A DNA stretch of 64,000 bases from Haemophilus haemolyticus_L (GCF_003490595.1 NZ_QQGY01000004.1:1-64000), one strand, 5' to 3'. Shown: positions 18,778 through 26,450, counted from the stretch's first letter. A program made the numbers and translations. Notes: generated by a model not told the origin, from the letters alone.

Positions 18778-19711
18778 AATCGTATAAACTAGGCGTATTT
18801 TCATCTGGACGCGTTTTGAAACGACGATGTAGCCACATGTATATCGTTATGTCCTTCATTATTTCCTTTTCAACGATTTGATTCATTCGCGTAGCAATCG
18901 CCGTTTCATCTTGTAAATCCGTAAAATCAACAGGCGCTGAAATGCTCACGGTATAGCCTGAACCATCTTTATTGCGTAATGGGGCAAATGGAATCACTTT
19001 GCTGTTTGGTGAGGATTTCAATAAATAATAACTACCAGTGGTTGTGCAAGCATCGGACACCGCAAAAAAGGGTACAAAAACGGCATTTTTCCTGCCGTAA
19101 TCATGATCAGGCGCATACCAAATGGTTTCTTCATTGCGTAGGGCTTTGATCATCCCACGCAAATCTTTACGATCAAGCATATCTTTATTGGAGCGTAAAC
19201 GACCTTGCGTTTGTAGCCAATCAAGCAAAGGATTATCATTTGGACGATAAACACCAATGCCGGGATGATGCAAACCAAGAATGCGTGCGCCAAGTTCTAG
19301 CGTTAAGAAATGAACACCGACGAGAATAATTCCATCTTTTTGATTTTCTTTTAGATAATGTAAGCCTTCAACTTTTGACCATTTTTTGATACGTGAATCC
19401 GACCAAAACCAAGCCATACCTGTTTCGATAATTGCCATGCCTACTGAGCGGAGATTTTCTTGCAAAATCGCCTCACGCTCGTTTTCAGGCATATCAGGGA
19501 AACAAAGTTCAAGATTACGGCGTGCAATGGCAGCTCGACGTTTACCCACTTTTAAATGTGAAAACAGCCACCCGAGACCATGACCAATATGGCGCAAAAT
19601 AGGGTAGGGAAGACATAAAATACTTCGCCAAATTGCCACGCCTAACCAAAACAGCCAGTATTTTGGGGCTAAAAAGTGCGGTTGAAATTGAGGGAGTTTT
19701 TCGTTTTTCAT
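18776..19711 (-). CDS. lpxL: Lipid A lauroyl/myristoyl acyltransferase (HtrB/LpxL), 311 aa
   Basis: Inner-membrane acyltransferase that adds a secondary acyl chain to Kdo2-lipid IVA. In H. influenzae this gene is called htrB. One hydrophobic N-terminal segment lies at about residues 16-35. The acyltransferase HX4E motif is VGVHFLTLELGAR, and WYAPDHDYG and VFVPFFA are further family blocks. The frame opens earlier at a GTG (19723). The ATG at 19711 is preceded by GGAAAG at good spacing and gives the expected start MKNEKLPQF, so I chose it. Confidence 0.94.
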   Translation of the reverse strand: MKNEKLPQFQPHFLAPKYWLFWLGVAIWRSILCLPYPILRHIGHGLGWLFSHLKVGKRRAAIARRNLELCFPDMPENEREAILQENLRSVGMAIIETGMAWFWSDSRIKKWSKVEGLHYLKENQKDGIILVGVHFLTLELGARILGLHHPGIGVYRPNDNPLLDWLQTQGRLRSNKDMLDRKDLRGMIKALRNEETIWYAPDHDYGRKNAVFVPFFAVSDACTTTGSYYLLKSSPNSKVIPFAPLRNKDGSGYTVSISAPVDFTDLQDETAIATRMNQIVEKEIMKDITIYMWLHRRFKTRPDENTPSLYD

Positions 19712-19807
19712 TGTTCTTTCCACGTAAGTTAGGGGCGTAGTTTATCGTAAATTTGAGTTGTGGTAAAATCGCCACAATTTTGGTTATTCAAATAGAGAGA
19801 TTTTAAA

Positions 19808-21238
19808 ATGGCTCAATATTCAGCAGAATTTAAGCAAGCAAAAGTACTCGTATTAGGCGATGTGATGCTTGATCGTTATTGGTTCGGCGCAACCAATCGT
19901 ATTTCACCAGAAGCACCTGTACCAGTAGTTCGTGTACAAGAAAATGAAGAGCGTGCGGGTGGTGCAGCAAATGTGGCGATGAATATTGCTTCACTTAATG
20001 TACTCGTTCAGTTAATGGGATTGATTGGACAAGATGAAACTGGTTCGGCACTTTCCCACTTATTAGAAAAACAAAAAATCGATTGTAATTTTGTTGCATT
20101 AGAGACCCATCCAACCATCACTAAATTACGTATTTTATCTCGTCACCAACAGTTACTTCGCCTTGATTTTGAAGAAGATTTCAATAATGTAGATTGCAAG
20201 GATTTATTAGCGAAGTTAGAAAGTGCGGTGAAAAATTACGGTGCTTTGATTCTTTCTGATTATGGTAAAGGCACGCTTAAAGATGTTCAGAAAATGATTC
20301 AAATTGCACGCAAAGCGAATGTGCCTGTGTTAATTGATCCAAAGGGAACTGATTTTGAACGTTATCGTGGTGCGACATTATTGACGCCCAATATGTCTGA
20401 GTTTGAAGCTGTTGTGGGTAAATGTAATACAGAAGAAGAGATTATTGAGAAAGGTTTAAAATTAATTTCTGATATTGAATTAACCGCACTTTTGGTGACG
20501 CGTTCTGAAAAAGGCATGACATTATTACGCCCAAATCAAGAGCCTTATCATTTGCCAACCGTTGCAAAAGAAGTGTTTGATGTGACGGGAGCTGGTGACA
20601 CTGTCATTAGCGTATTAGCAACCGCATTAGCAGATGGACGTTCTTTCGAAGAATCTTGTTACCTAGCCAATGTTGCTGCTGGAATTGTGGTGGGGAAATT
20701 GGGGACTTCAACGGTTTCGACTGTGGAACTTGAAAATGCGATTCATGCTCGTCCTGAAACTGGATTTGGCATTATGAGTGAAGCTGAATTAAAAGATGCT
20801 GTCGCACAAGCTAAAGCGCGCGGTGAAAAAATTGTGATGACTAATGGCTGTTTCGATATTTTGCATCCAGGGCATGTTTCTTATTTAGAAAATGCACGTA
20901 AATTGGGTGATCGTTTAATTGTCGCGGTAAACAGCGATGATTCTGTTAAACGCTTAAAAGGTGATAGTCGCCCAATTAATAATCTTGAAACTCGTATGGC
21001 GGTATTGGCTGGTTTGGCATCAGTGGACTGGTTGGTGCCATTCACTGAAGATACACCACAACGTTTAATCGGCGAAATTCTACCAGACCTTTTAGTCAAA
21101 GGCGGAGATTACAAACCCGAAGAGATTGCAGGCAGTAAAGAAGTGTGGGCGAATGGCGGCGATGTTCGCGTATTGAATTTCGAAAATGGCTGTTCAACTA
21201 CAAACGTGATTGAGAAAATCAAAGCGCTGAAAGATTAA
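19808..21238 (+). CDS. hldE: Bifunctional heptose-7-phosphate kinase / heptose-1-phosphate adenylyltransferase HldE, 476 aa
   Basis: Makes ADP-heptose for the lipo-oligosaccharide inner core. The N-terminal ribokinase-like domain (about 1-320) includes GDVMLDRYWFG, GGAANVAMN and the anion-hole/catalytic DVTGAGDT. The C-terminal nucleotidyltransferase has GCFDILHPGHVSYLENA. It is divergent from lpxL. The last 91 bases recur at 26717-26807 with four synonymous differences (see the repeat entries), marking an insertion just downstream. Confidence 0.96.
   Translation: MAQYSAEFKQAKVLVLGDVMLDRYWFGATNRISPEAPVPVVRVQENEERAGGAANVAMNIASLNVLVQLMGLIGQDETGSALSHLLEKQKIDCNFVALETHPTITKLRILSRHQQLLRLDFEEDFNNVDCKDLLAKLESAVKNYGALILSDYGKGTLKDVQKMIQIARKANVPVLIDPKGTDFERYRGATLLTPNMSEFEAVVGKCNTEEEIIEKGLKLISDIELTALLVTRSEKGMTLLRPNQEPYHLPTVAKEVFDVTGAGDTVISVLATALADGRSFEESCYLANVAAGIVVGKLGTSTVSTVELENAIHARPETGFGIMSEAELKDAVAQAKARGEKIVMTNGCFDILHPGHVSYLENARKLGDRLIVAVNSDDSVKRLKGDSRPINNLETRMAVLAGLASVDWLVPFTEDTPQRLIGEILPDLLVKGGDYKPEEIAGSKEVWANGGDVRVLNFENGCSTTNVIEKIKALKD
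21148..21238 (+). repeat. hldE 3' end, left copy of a direct repeat
   Basis: The final 91 bp of hldE align with 26717-26807 at 87 of 91 positions. The four differences (AAT/AAC, GGC/GGT, CGC/CGT, ATC/ATT) are all synonymous third-position changes. The two copies lie 5,569 bp apart in the same orientation. Confidence 0.95.
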
Positions 21239-21256
21239 TGACTTTATAAAAACAAT

Positions 21257-21290
21257 ACGGGCAACCTGTTTTACAAGTTGCCCGTTTTTT
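21257..21290. terminator. Terminator of hldE
   Basis: ACGGGCAAC (21257-21265) pairs with GTTGCCCGT (21277-21285), followed by a T-run to 21290. It also serves the 3' end of the opposing receptor fragment. Confidence 0.9.
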
Positions 21291-21293
21291 ATT

Positions 21294-21690
21294 TTAGAAT
21301 TTATATCGGATATTGCCGAAATAAATGCGTCCTTCTTCTGGGTAGCCAGCTTGATAGTAGTCGTTTTTATCAAAGAGGTTTGATACATCCGCTTCTTGGC
21401 TCACATAAAGTGAAAGATTTGGTAACATTTTCCAATCAATAAATGCAAAGAATTTATGTTTTGGCACGTTCTTCACAATGAGATCTTGGGTTTTATTTTT
21501 TGCATGGGTATAGGTGTAGTTTGCCCCTAACGTTAAATTATCCGTTGCAAAAAGATTAACGGAGAGTTCAACTCCTTTAAACGCTTCTTTACCTACGTTT
21601 TGATATTGGTTAAGTTTTTTGCTAATTGCGACTTCTTCAATGGCATCTTTTACTTCAGAGTAGAAAAGAGCGCTAAACGGGAAAAAGTGC
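21294..21690 (-). pseudogene. 3' remnant of a TonB-dependent outer-membrane receptor
   Basis: On the minus strand the frame reads about 130 residues of receptor barrel. They include FSALFYSEVKDAIEEV, FKGVELSVNLFATDNLTLG, ANYTYTHAKN, and the end GRIYFGNIRYKF with the C-terminal Phe. The upstream parts (signal peptide, plug, most strands) are absent. The usual stretch between SLYVSQEA and DVSNLFDKN also looks deleted. The remaining ATG-initiated frame starts only at 21476. The coding similarity stops near an uptake sequence at about 21684, where GC-rich DNA begins. It is a dead fragment, and the original ligand is unknown. Confidence 0.75.
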
Positions 21691-21724
21691 GGTGGGATTT
21701 GCGGGCGTTTTTGTCGTCCCGCTT

Positions 21725-21736
21725 TTCAGGCTACCT
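21725..21736. other. Neisseriaceae DUS-like 12-mer
   Basis: TTCAGGCTACCT differs by one base from TTCAGGCTGCCT, the reverse complement of the Kingella-type uptake sequence AGGCAGCCTGAA. It sits at the left edge of the GC-rich DNA. A single near match could be chance. Confidence 0.35.
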
Positions 21737-21833
21737 GCGCAACGGCACGATACAGCGGAAAAACTTTTCCCAAACCAACCGCACTTCAAATCCAAACTTC
21801 CTTTGTAAAAATGTGGCATCTAGCATTTTTTCG

Positions 21834-21863
21834 TTGGAAAAATGTATTTTTCCCCACTATAAT
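21834..21863 (+). promoter_or_regulatory. Promoter of the AAA/DUF4143 gene
   Basis: -35 TTGGAA (21834-21839), an 18-bp spacer, -10 TATAAT (21858-21863), 30 bp before the start codon. A small inverted repeat (GGAAAAAT, GT, ATTTTTCC) overlaps the spacer at 21836-21853. GAAAAGGAG precedes the ATG. Confidence 0.65.
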
Positions 21864-21892
21864 TCCAACCAAAAACTGAAAAGGAGTAGCCT

Positions 21893-23191
21893 ATGCAACG
21901 CCATATTCTTCAATCCCTTTCCCAATGGAAACGCAAACCCAATCGCAAGCCGCTGATTATTCAAGGCGCGCGCCAAGTGGGCAAAACTTGGGTGATGAAA
22001 ACCTTTGGCGCGGCGGAATTTGAACAAGTCGCCTATATCAATTTTGACAACAATCCGCAGATGCAAGCCCTGTTTGGCGGCGATTTTGACATCAACCGCC
22101 TGCTGCTCGGCTTGTCCATCGAGGCGGGTGTGAGCATTAACGCCGACAATACCCTGTTGATTTTTGACGAAATTCAGGCAGTGCCGCAAGCCCTGACCGC
22201 GCTGAAATATTTTTACGAAAAAGCACCGCACTTGCCGATTATCGCCGCCGGTTCGCTGCTCGGCGTGGCGTTGCATCAGGGCGTGTCGTTCCCTGTGGGC
22301 AAGGTGGAATTTTTGCCGATGTATCCGATGGATTTCGGCGAATTTCTGCTGGCGCTGGACGAGAAGCCGCTGTACGACCTGTTGCGCTCGCAAGATTGGG
22401 CGTTGATTGCGGCGATGAAAACCAAATACATCGACCGCCTGCGTCAATATTATTTTGTCGGCGGTATGCCCGAGGCGGTGCAGACTTTTGCCGATACGCA
22501 AGACGTACAGGCGGTGCGCTCGGTGCAGCAAAATCTGCTGCTGGCGTATGAATATGATTTTTCCAAACACATTGACGATCCGCGTCTTGTGATACGTGTG
22601 CGTGCGCTGTGGAACACCCTGCCGCAGCAGCTTGCCAAGGAAAACAAAAAATTTGTGCTCGCCGATATGCAAAAAGGCGCGCGCTTCAAAGATTACGAAC
22701 TCGCCCTGCAATGGCTCAAAGACAGCGGGCTGGTTTACCCCGTTTACCGCATCAAAAAACCGCATCTGCTGCTGTCGGGCTATCAAGAAAACATTTTCAA
22801 ACTCTATTGCCTAGACGTGGGCTTGCTCGGCGCAAAAAGCCAGCTAGACCCGACTACGTTGCTTGAGCCGACCCGCTTATTTACCGAATTTAAAGGCGCA
22901 TTGACCGAGCAATATGTGCTGCAACAACTGCAAGCCGGCCAGCCCAACCCGATTTTTTACTGGGCAACGGAAAAAGGTACGGCGGAAGTGGATTTTGTAT
23001 TGCAGCGCGGGCAGGACGTGATCCCGATTGAAGTGAAAGCCGAAGAAAACCTGCGGGCAAAAAGTTTGAAATCTTATGTGGAACAATATCAGCCGAACTT
23101 GGCGGTGCGGGCTTCCATGTCGGATTATCGGGCAGAGGATTGGGTGGTGAATGTGCCGTTGTATGGGATTATCAACTACCAAAATTTTTGA
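21893..23191 (+). CDS. AAA_14/DUF4143 family ATPase, 432 aa
   Basis: Cytoplasmic P-loop protein with Walker A GARQVGKT (residues 25-32) and Walker B LLIFDEIQ (88-95). A DUF4143 C-terminal part ends in a PD-(D/E)xK-like signature, EVDFVLQRGQDVIPIEVKA. Such proteins are widespread in mobile regions of bacteria and archaea, and their role is not established. The gene is GC-rich (37 of 60 bases in the line at 22261), unlike Haemophilus and like Neisseriaceae. It lies inside the island between the hldE repeats. The OLD-like gene starts 41 bp downstream on the same strand, but with opposite base composition. The long antisense frames over it are composition artefacts. Confidence 0.85.
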   Translation: MQRHILQSLSQWKRKPNRKPLIIQGARQVGKTWVMKTFGAAEFEQVAYINFDNNPQMQALFGGDFDINRLLLGLSIEAGVSINADNTLLIFDEIQAVPQALTALKYFYEKAPHLPIIAAGSLLGVALHQGVSFPVGKVEFLPMYPMDFGEFLLALDEKPLYDLLRSQDWALIAAMKTKYIDRLRQYYFVGGMPEAVQTFADTQDVQAVRSVQQNLLLAYEYDFSKHIDDPRLVIRVRALWNTLPQQLAKENKKFVLADMQKGARFKDYELALQWLKDSGLVYPVYRIKKPHLLLSGYQENIFKLYCLDVGLLGAKSQLDPTTLLEPTRLFTEFKGALTEQYVLQQLQAGQPNPIFYWATEKGTAEVDFVLQRGQDVIPIEVKAEENLRAKSLKSYVEQYQPNLAVRASMSDYRAEDWVVNVPLYGIINYQNF

Positions 23192-23232
23192 TAGAATTAG
23201 AAAATTATATTTACTTTAAAGAGAAGCAATCA

Positions 23233-24795
23233 ATGAATACACATAACATATCTCCAAATTCGGATAGAGACTATATAGATAATATAGATTTAAGCAATGA
23301 AAAGAACTTTCCCATTTTCCTTAAAAAAATTAGATTTGATCATTTTAAACAAATAGATAATTTAGAAATAAATTTTAATCATCCTATATCTGTTATATCC
23401 GGAATAAATAAAACAGGAAAAACCACTATTTTGATGACAATAGCATGTAGCCATTTAGATTTCAATAAGAAAAATATTAAGAATGGAATATTAGAGCGCC
23501 ATACTTGGAGCTCATTCATGAGGATGACTAAGTATGATCAACAAATATTTGATTGGACTTATTATTTAACATATAAAACGGGAAAAAGAACAGAGGAAAG
23601 ACAAGGAAAAAGAAATTATCAAACTAAAAAGTGGAGTGGTATAGGGAAAAAAGAGTCCCAATTCTTTAATGATAAAAAGAAAAGAGTAATTCATGAAGTT
23701 AGATACATTGATTTATCAAGGTTACTACCAACTAGGAATTTTGGAGATGCTGCTTTTAAAATTGCCAATGAGAATCAGCAACAAAATTTAAGTCTATCTG
23801 ATATTATAATTGATAAATTAAATAAATATTTGTCATATATTTTTGAAGAAATTATTCAAAATCAACAGCACTGCGACTATTTAGATAAGCTCATATTTAC
23901 CTATTCAAACTCAGGTAATTATTCTAGCTTTAATGCAGCTTCTGGCGAAGAGGCTATAATGCGCCTTTTGTCAGAAATACTTGAAGTAGATGAGAAAGGA
24001 TTGATACTTATTGATGAAATTGATGCGGGTCTTCATCCTAAAATACAAAGAAGGCTACTTGATGTTCTATACCACATTTCACGGTATGAGGGTAAACAAT
24101 TCATTATCACATCACACTCACAGACAATACTTTCTTCTGTACCAATTAAATCTAGAATTTTCATTGAAAATAAAAACGGGAAATTTTCTTGTATTCAAAA
24201 TTCAAGTTTAAATGCCATGCTATGTAAGATGGATAGTGAGTTACATACCCTATTTGATATTTACTGTGAAGATGATATTGCAAAGAAAATAATTGAAAAA
24301 ATGTTTATGGAGCTAATGGAGCAAGATGTATTTACTAAGCCTATAAATGTAATTATTTGCGGTTCGGCAAATAAAACATATGATAGTTATAAACTGTATA
24401 AGGATACCTATCAACAACGAAAAATAAAAACAGGGTATGCCTGCATACTAGATGCAGATATGAAAGGACAAAAATCCTCATATTCGGAGCAGAAATTTTC
24501 TGATGATGCTAATGTCCACTTTCTTTTTGGAAGAATGACAGATCATAATCCAGAAAAATTTCTAGTTGAACAATATCTTTCCAAAAATCCAAATACCAAT
24601 TTACAGTATCATTTAAATAACACTAATAATCATGCTTTATTTGACAAAATGATTGAGTTAAATCTTTCTCAGAATAAAGATGGAGCATTCAATCAATGCT
24701 GGGATGCGATGATTCAAAATAATCCAAATTATTTAGATGATTTTAAGACATTCATTGGGGAGCGGATAGAATATTTCACAGCTGAAAATTTATAG
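23233..24795 (+). CDS. OLD-like AAA ATPase with C-terminal TOPRIM domain, 520 aa; candidate phage-defence protein
   Basis: The N-terminal ABC-type ATPase shows Walker A GINKTGKTT (57-65), a signature-like AASGEEA (around 237), Walker B LILIDEIDAGLHP (257-269) and a switch His in TSHSQ. The C-terminal part has TOPRIM-like residues: Glu346 in YCEDDIAKK and a DxD at 407-409 in ILDADMKG. This is the architecture of class 1 OLD nucleases, without the UvrD-like partner of Gabija-type systems. OLD (P2 phage) and several relatives block phages. The frame is open from 23140, but ATG 23233 is the first plausible start outside the upstream gene. Very AT-rich (14 G+C in 60 at 23761), unlike both neighbours, so probably a separate transfer. 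The defence role is inference. Confidence 0.75.
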   Translation: MNTHNISPNSDRDYIDNIDLSNEKNFPIFLKKIRFDHFKQIDNLEINFNHPISVISGINKTGKTTILMTIACSHLDFNKKNIKNGILERHTWSSFMRMTKYDQQIFDWTYYLTYKTGKRTEERQGKRNYQTKKWSGIGKKESQFFNDKKKRVIHEVRYIDLSRLLPTRNFGDAAFKIANENQQQNLSLSDIIIDKLNKYLSYIFEEIIQNQQHCDYLDKLIFTYSNSGNYSSFNAASGEEAIMRLLSEILEVDEKGLILIDEIDAGLHPKIQRRLLDVLYHISRYEGKQFIITSHSQTILSSVPIKSRIFIENKNGKFSCIQNSSLNAMLCKMDSELHTLFDIYCEDDIAKKIIEKMFMELMEQDVFTKPINVIICGSANKTYDSYKLYKDTYQQRKIKTGYACILDADMKGQKSSYSEQKFSDDANVHFLFGRMTDHNPEKFLVEQYLSKNPNTNLQYHLNNTNNHALFDKMIELNLSQNKDGAFNQCWDAMIQNNPNYLDDFKTFIGERIEYFTAENL

Positions 24796-24821
24796 TAATA
24801 CATTGTGTTTTATAGAATAAA

Positions 24822-24917
24822 ATGACTACTAACTGCAATTTCAACGACCTCTACAACTTTACCCAAGTCATTAAGCTCGGAAGTTTCAGCCGTACGGCGC
24901 AGACATTGAGCACATAA
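24822..24917 (+). pseudogene. N-terminal fragment of a LysR-family regulator
   Basis: The frame MTTNCNFNDLYNFTQVIKLG continues SFSRTAQTLS and stops at TAA after 31 residues. The pattern N-D-L-x-x-F-x-x-V, then G-S-F-S-x-T-A-x-x-L, is the start of the LysR winged helix. The recognition helix and the effector domain are missing. It lies between the OLD-like gene and the Neisseria-type DUS pair. Confidence 0.6.
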
Positions 24918-24940
24918 TCCTTAGTAATCAGCAAATCAAC

Positions 24941-24969
24941 GTCGTCCGAAATCAGCTTTCAGACGACCT
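24941..24969. terminator. Inverted Neisseria-type DUS pair (terminator form)
   Basis: GTCGTCCGAA (24941-24950) faces TTCAGACGAC (24958-24967) with one mismatch. The right arm extended to 24969, TTCAGACGACCT, is the exact reverse complement of AGGTCGTCTGAA, the uptake sequence dialect of the Neisseria mucosa group. Closely spaced inverted DUS copies serve as terminators in Neisseria. It lies 14 bp beyond the 3' end of the nitroreductase gene (minus strand). Confidence 0.8.
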
Positions 24970-24982
24970 TTCCTACCCCAAC

Positions 24983-25636
24983 TCACGCCTTACTAAACAC
25001 CACTTCCTCCGCCAACCGCGATTTCGGCAGTTCCGCATTAAAATCATCGCTCGCGCGGTAGCCGAAGGACACCACGGCGACCGCAGTGTAGCCTTTTTCG
25101 GTCAGGCCGAACTCTTGGTTCAGCACCGCCATATCCGCGCCTTCCATCGGCACCGCGTCGATGCCCAACGCGACGGCGGCGAACATGGCAAAGCCCATAT
25201 TGATGTGCACTTGTTTGGCGAGCCACTCGGCTTCGTCTTTGAACTGGTTGCGGTGGATGCCTAAGAAGGTGCGGCGTGCGCCGTCGCCGCCTGCCTTAAA
25301 TTCGGCGTTGGCGTAGCGGCCGTCCTGGTCTTCTTTTTCCAAAATTTCGGTTAAAAATGCGTCGTCGGCGTGGGTGCGGGCGGCGAACACAACCACGTGC
25401 GATGCGTCGCTTACTTTTTCGGCGTTAAACGGGAAGTTCGGCACAATAGCTTTCGCCACCCGCGCTTTGCCGGCTTCGTCGTCGGCGATGACAAAGTGCC
25501 ACGGCTGGATGTTCACGCTGGACGGCGCGTTGCGCAGTGCGGCTTTGAGCTGGTCGAAATCCGCCGCGCTGATTTTTTTCGCGGGGTCGAATTTTTTGGT
25601 GGAATAGCGGGCTTCAGTGATTTTTTGAATGTCCAT
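24983..25636 (-). CDS. NAD(P)H nitroreductase family flavoprotein (NfsB-like), 217 aa
   Basis: FMN-dependent reductase of the oxygen-insensitive group I nitroreductases. Family features are the start TEARYSTKKFDPAKKIS, the FMN-binding RNAPSSVNIQPWHFVI, QVHINMGFAMFAAVALGIDAVPMEG, and the C-terminal GYRASDDFN. The frame is open from 25735, but the ATG at 25636 has GAGGAAA before it and gives the family N-terminus MDIQKITEARYST. Very GC-rich (40 of 60 at 25261), as in Neisseria-type DNA. Its terminator is the DUS pair. The physiological substrate is unknown. In other bacteria such enzymes reduce nitro drugs and quinones. Confidence 0.88.
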   Translation of the reverse strand: MDIQKITEARYSTKKFDPAKKISAADFDQLKAALRNAPSSVNIQPWHFVIADDEAGKARVAKAIVPNFPFNAEKVSDASHVVVFAARTHADDAFLTEILEKEDQDGRYANAEFKAGGDGARRTFLGIHRNQFKDEAEWLAKQVHINMGFAMFAAVALGIDAVPMEGADMAVLNQEFGLTEKGYTAVAVVSFGYRASDDFNAELPKSRLAEEVVFSKA

Positions 25637-25770
25637 TATGATTTTCCTCAAACTAAAGTTAAAATAAATCAGACCGTAGTCGGCAAAAGTTGTTAATGTG
25701 ATGATTATAAAGCATTTTTCGCAACCACCAAGCAAGACAAACTTATTCCACCCTTAAGAAAAACTTTACA

Positions 25771-25911
25771 ATGAAAAACCTCACGCCCTACTTAAAAGCC
25801 CTCAAGGCCTTTGAAACCGCCGCCATGACAGCCCTAATCGCCGCCCTGCGCGTGGGGGGGGGGCTTGGCCGATACGGTCGCAATCCTGCCAAAGGATACT
25901 GTTTCTACTAA
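25771..25911 (+). pseudogene. Short chimeric frame, possibly a regulator remnant, interrupted by a G tract
   Basis: ATG at 25771 opens MKNLTPYLKALKAFETAAMT. This recalls the ALKAFE(T/A)AA opening of GcvA-type LysR regulators, which often lie divergent to such enzyme genes. After about 20 codons the similarity ends, and the frame crosses a 10-G run and stops at 25909-25911. In the next frame after the G run the sequence reads LADTVAILPKDTVSTKAGL and stops at 25922. I regard it as fused debris and not a working gene. Confidence 0.4.
25854..25863 (+). repeat. Homopolymeric G tract of 10
   Basis: Ten consecutive G residues inside a short open frame. G runs of this length are slipped-strand hot spots in Neisseria. 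Here the frame on either side is very short, so a present-day phase-variable function is doubtful. Confidence 0.9.
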
Positions 25912-25949
25912 AGCCGGCTTGTAAGGCAAAAGTGCGGTCGTTTTTGGCA

Positions 25950-26450
25950 TTATTTTTCCGCCAGCGCCAACACCAAGCTATACCAAACTTCGCCCGCATG
26001 TTGGCTTTCGGACACGCCTTCGTTGACATAACCGTTTTTCTCGTAATAGGGCACCAGTTCCGCCAAGCAGGTGAGCGTAATGGCTTGGTGTTTAGCGGCG
26101 CGGCTGACCCGTGCCAATTCGTTGAGCAGCAAGGTAGAAATACCTTTGCCGCGATAATCAGGGTGCACCGCCAGGCTCAATACGGTTTGGAAACCGCCCG
26201 TAGTGGGGGTCGGCACGGTGGTTTTGAATAAATCGTCGGTAATATAGCGGCTGCCTACCACCGGGCCGACGATATAGCCGACGATTTCGCCCGCCTCGTT
26301 GCGGGCGGAGATAAAGCTGTCGGCGATGGTGGCGATACGGGTGCGGAAGGCTTCGGGCGTGGTGGCTTCGTCGGGCGTGAAACCAGCGTTTTCGATTTCG
26401 ATTAAGCGGTCGAGTTCCTCAAGGCGAGGGCTGGAAAAGGTGTAGTTCAT
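25950..26450 (-). CDS. GNAT family N-acetyltransferase, 166 aa
   Basis: Acetyl-CoA-dependent acetyltransferase. Motif A (Q/RxxGxG/A) is LSLAVHPDYRGKGISTLLLNEL. An upstream beta-bulge region, GEIVGYIVGPVVGSRYI, and a C-terminal PYYEKNGYVNEG are typical. The frame extends to 26510, but ATG 26450 (MNYTFSSPRLEELDRLIEIE) fits the family start and has AGGAC upstream. GC-rich like the nitroreductase. It is close to arylalkylamine/YhfO-like GNATs. The substrate is unknown. A 31-bp piece of its 5' coding region recurs inverted at 26655-26685. Confidence 0.85.
   Translation of the reverse strand: MNYTFSSPRLEELDRLIEIENAGFTPDEATTPEAFRTRIATIADSFISARNEAGEIVGYIVGPVVGSRYITDDLFKTTVPTPTTGGFQTVLSLAVHPDYRGKGISTLLLNELARVSRAAKHQAITLTCLAELVPYYEKNGYVNEGVSESQHAGEVWYSLVLALAEK
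26366..26396 (-). repeat. 31-bp repeat, copy within the GNAT gene
   Basis: Exact match in inverted orientation to 26655-26685. It encodes the acetyltransferase segment IENAGFTPDE. Confidence 0.9.

Noticed and set aside
21857..22786. 309-residue minus-strand frame opposite the DUF4143 ATPase
   Set aside because: It has no recognisable motif, is rich in Arg/His/Gln as expected for the antisense of GC-rich coding DNA, and the plus strand carries clear Walker motifs.
23140..23232. Upstream start for the OLD-like ATPase
   Set aside because: The extension overlaps the end of the DUF4143 gene in another frame and has no ribosome site. The low-GC protein begins naturally at 23233.
25002..25700. Several plus- and minus-strand frames overlapping the nitroreductase
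   Set aside because: They are shadows caused by high G+C content, with arginine-rich translations and no family motifs.
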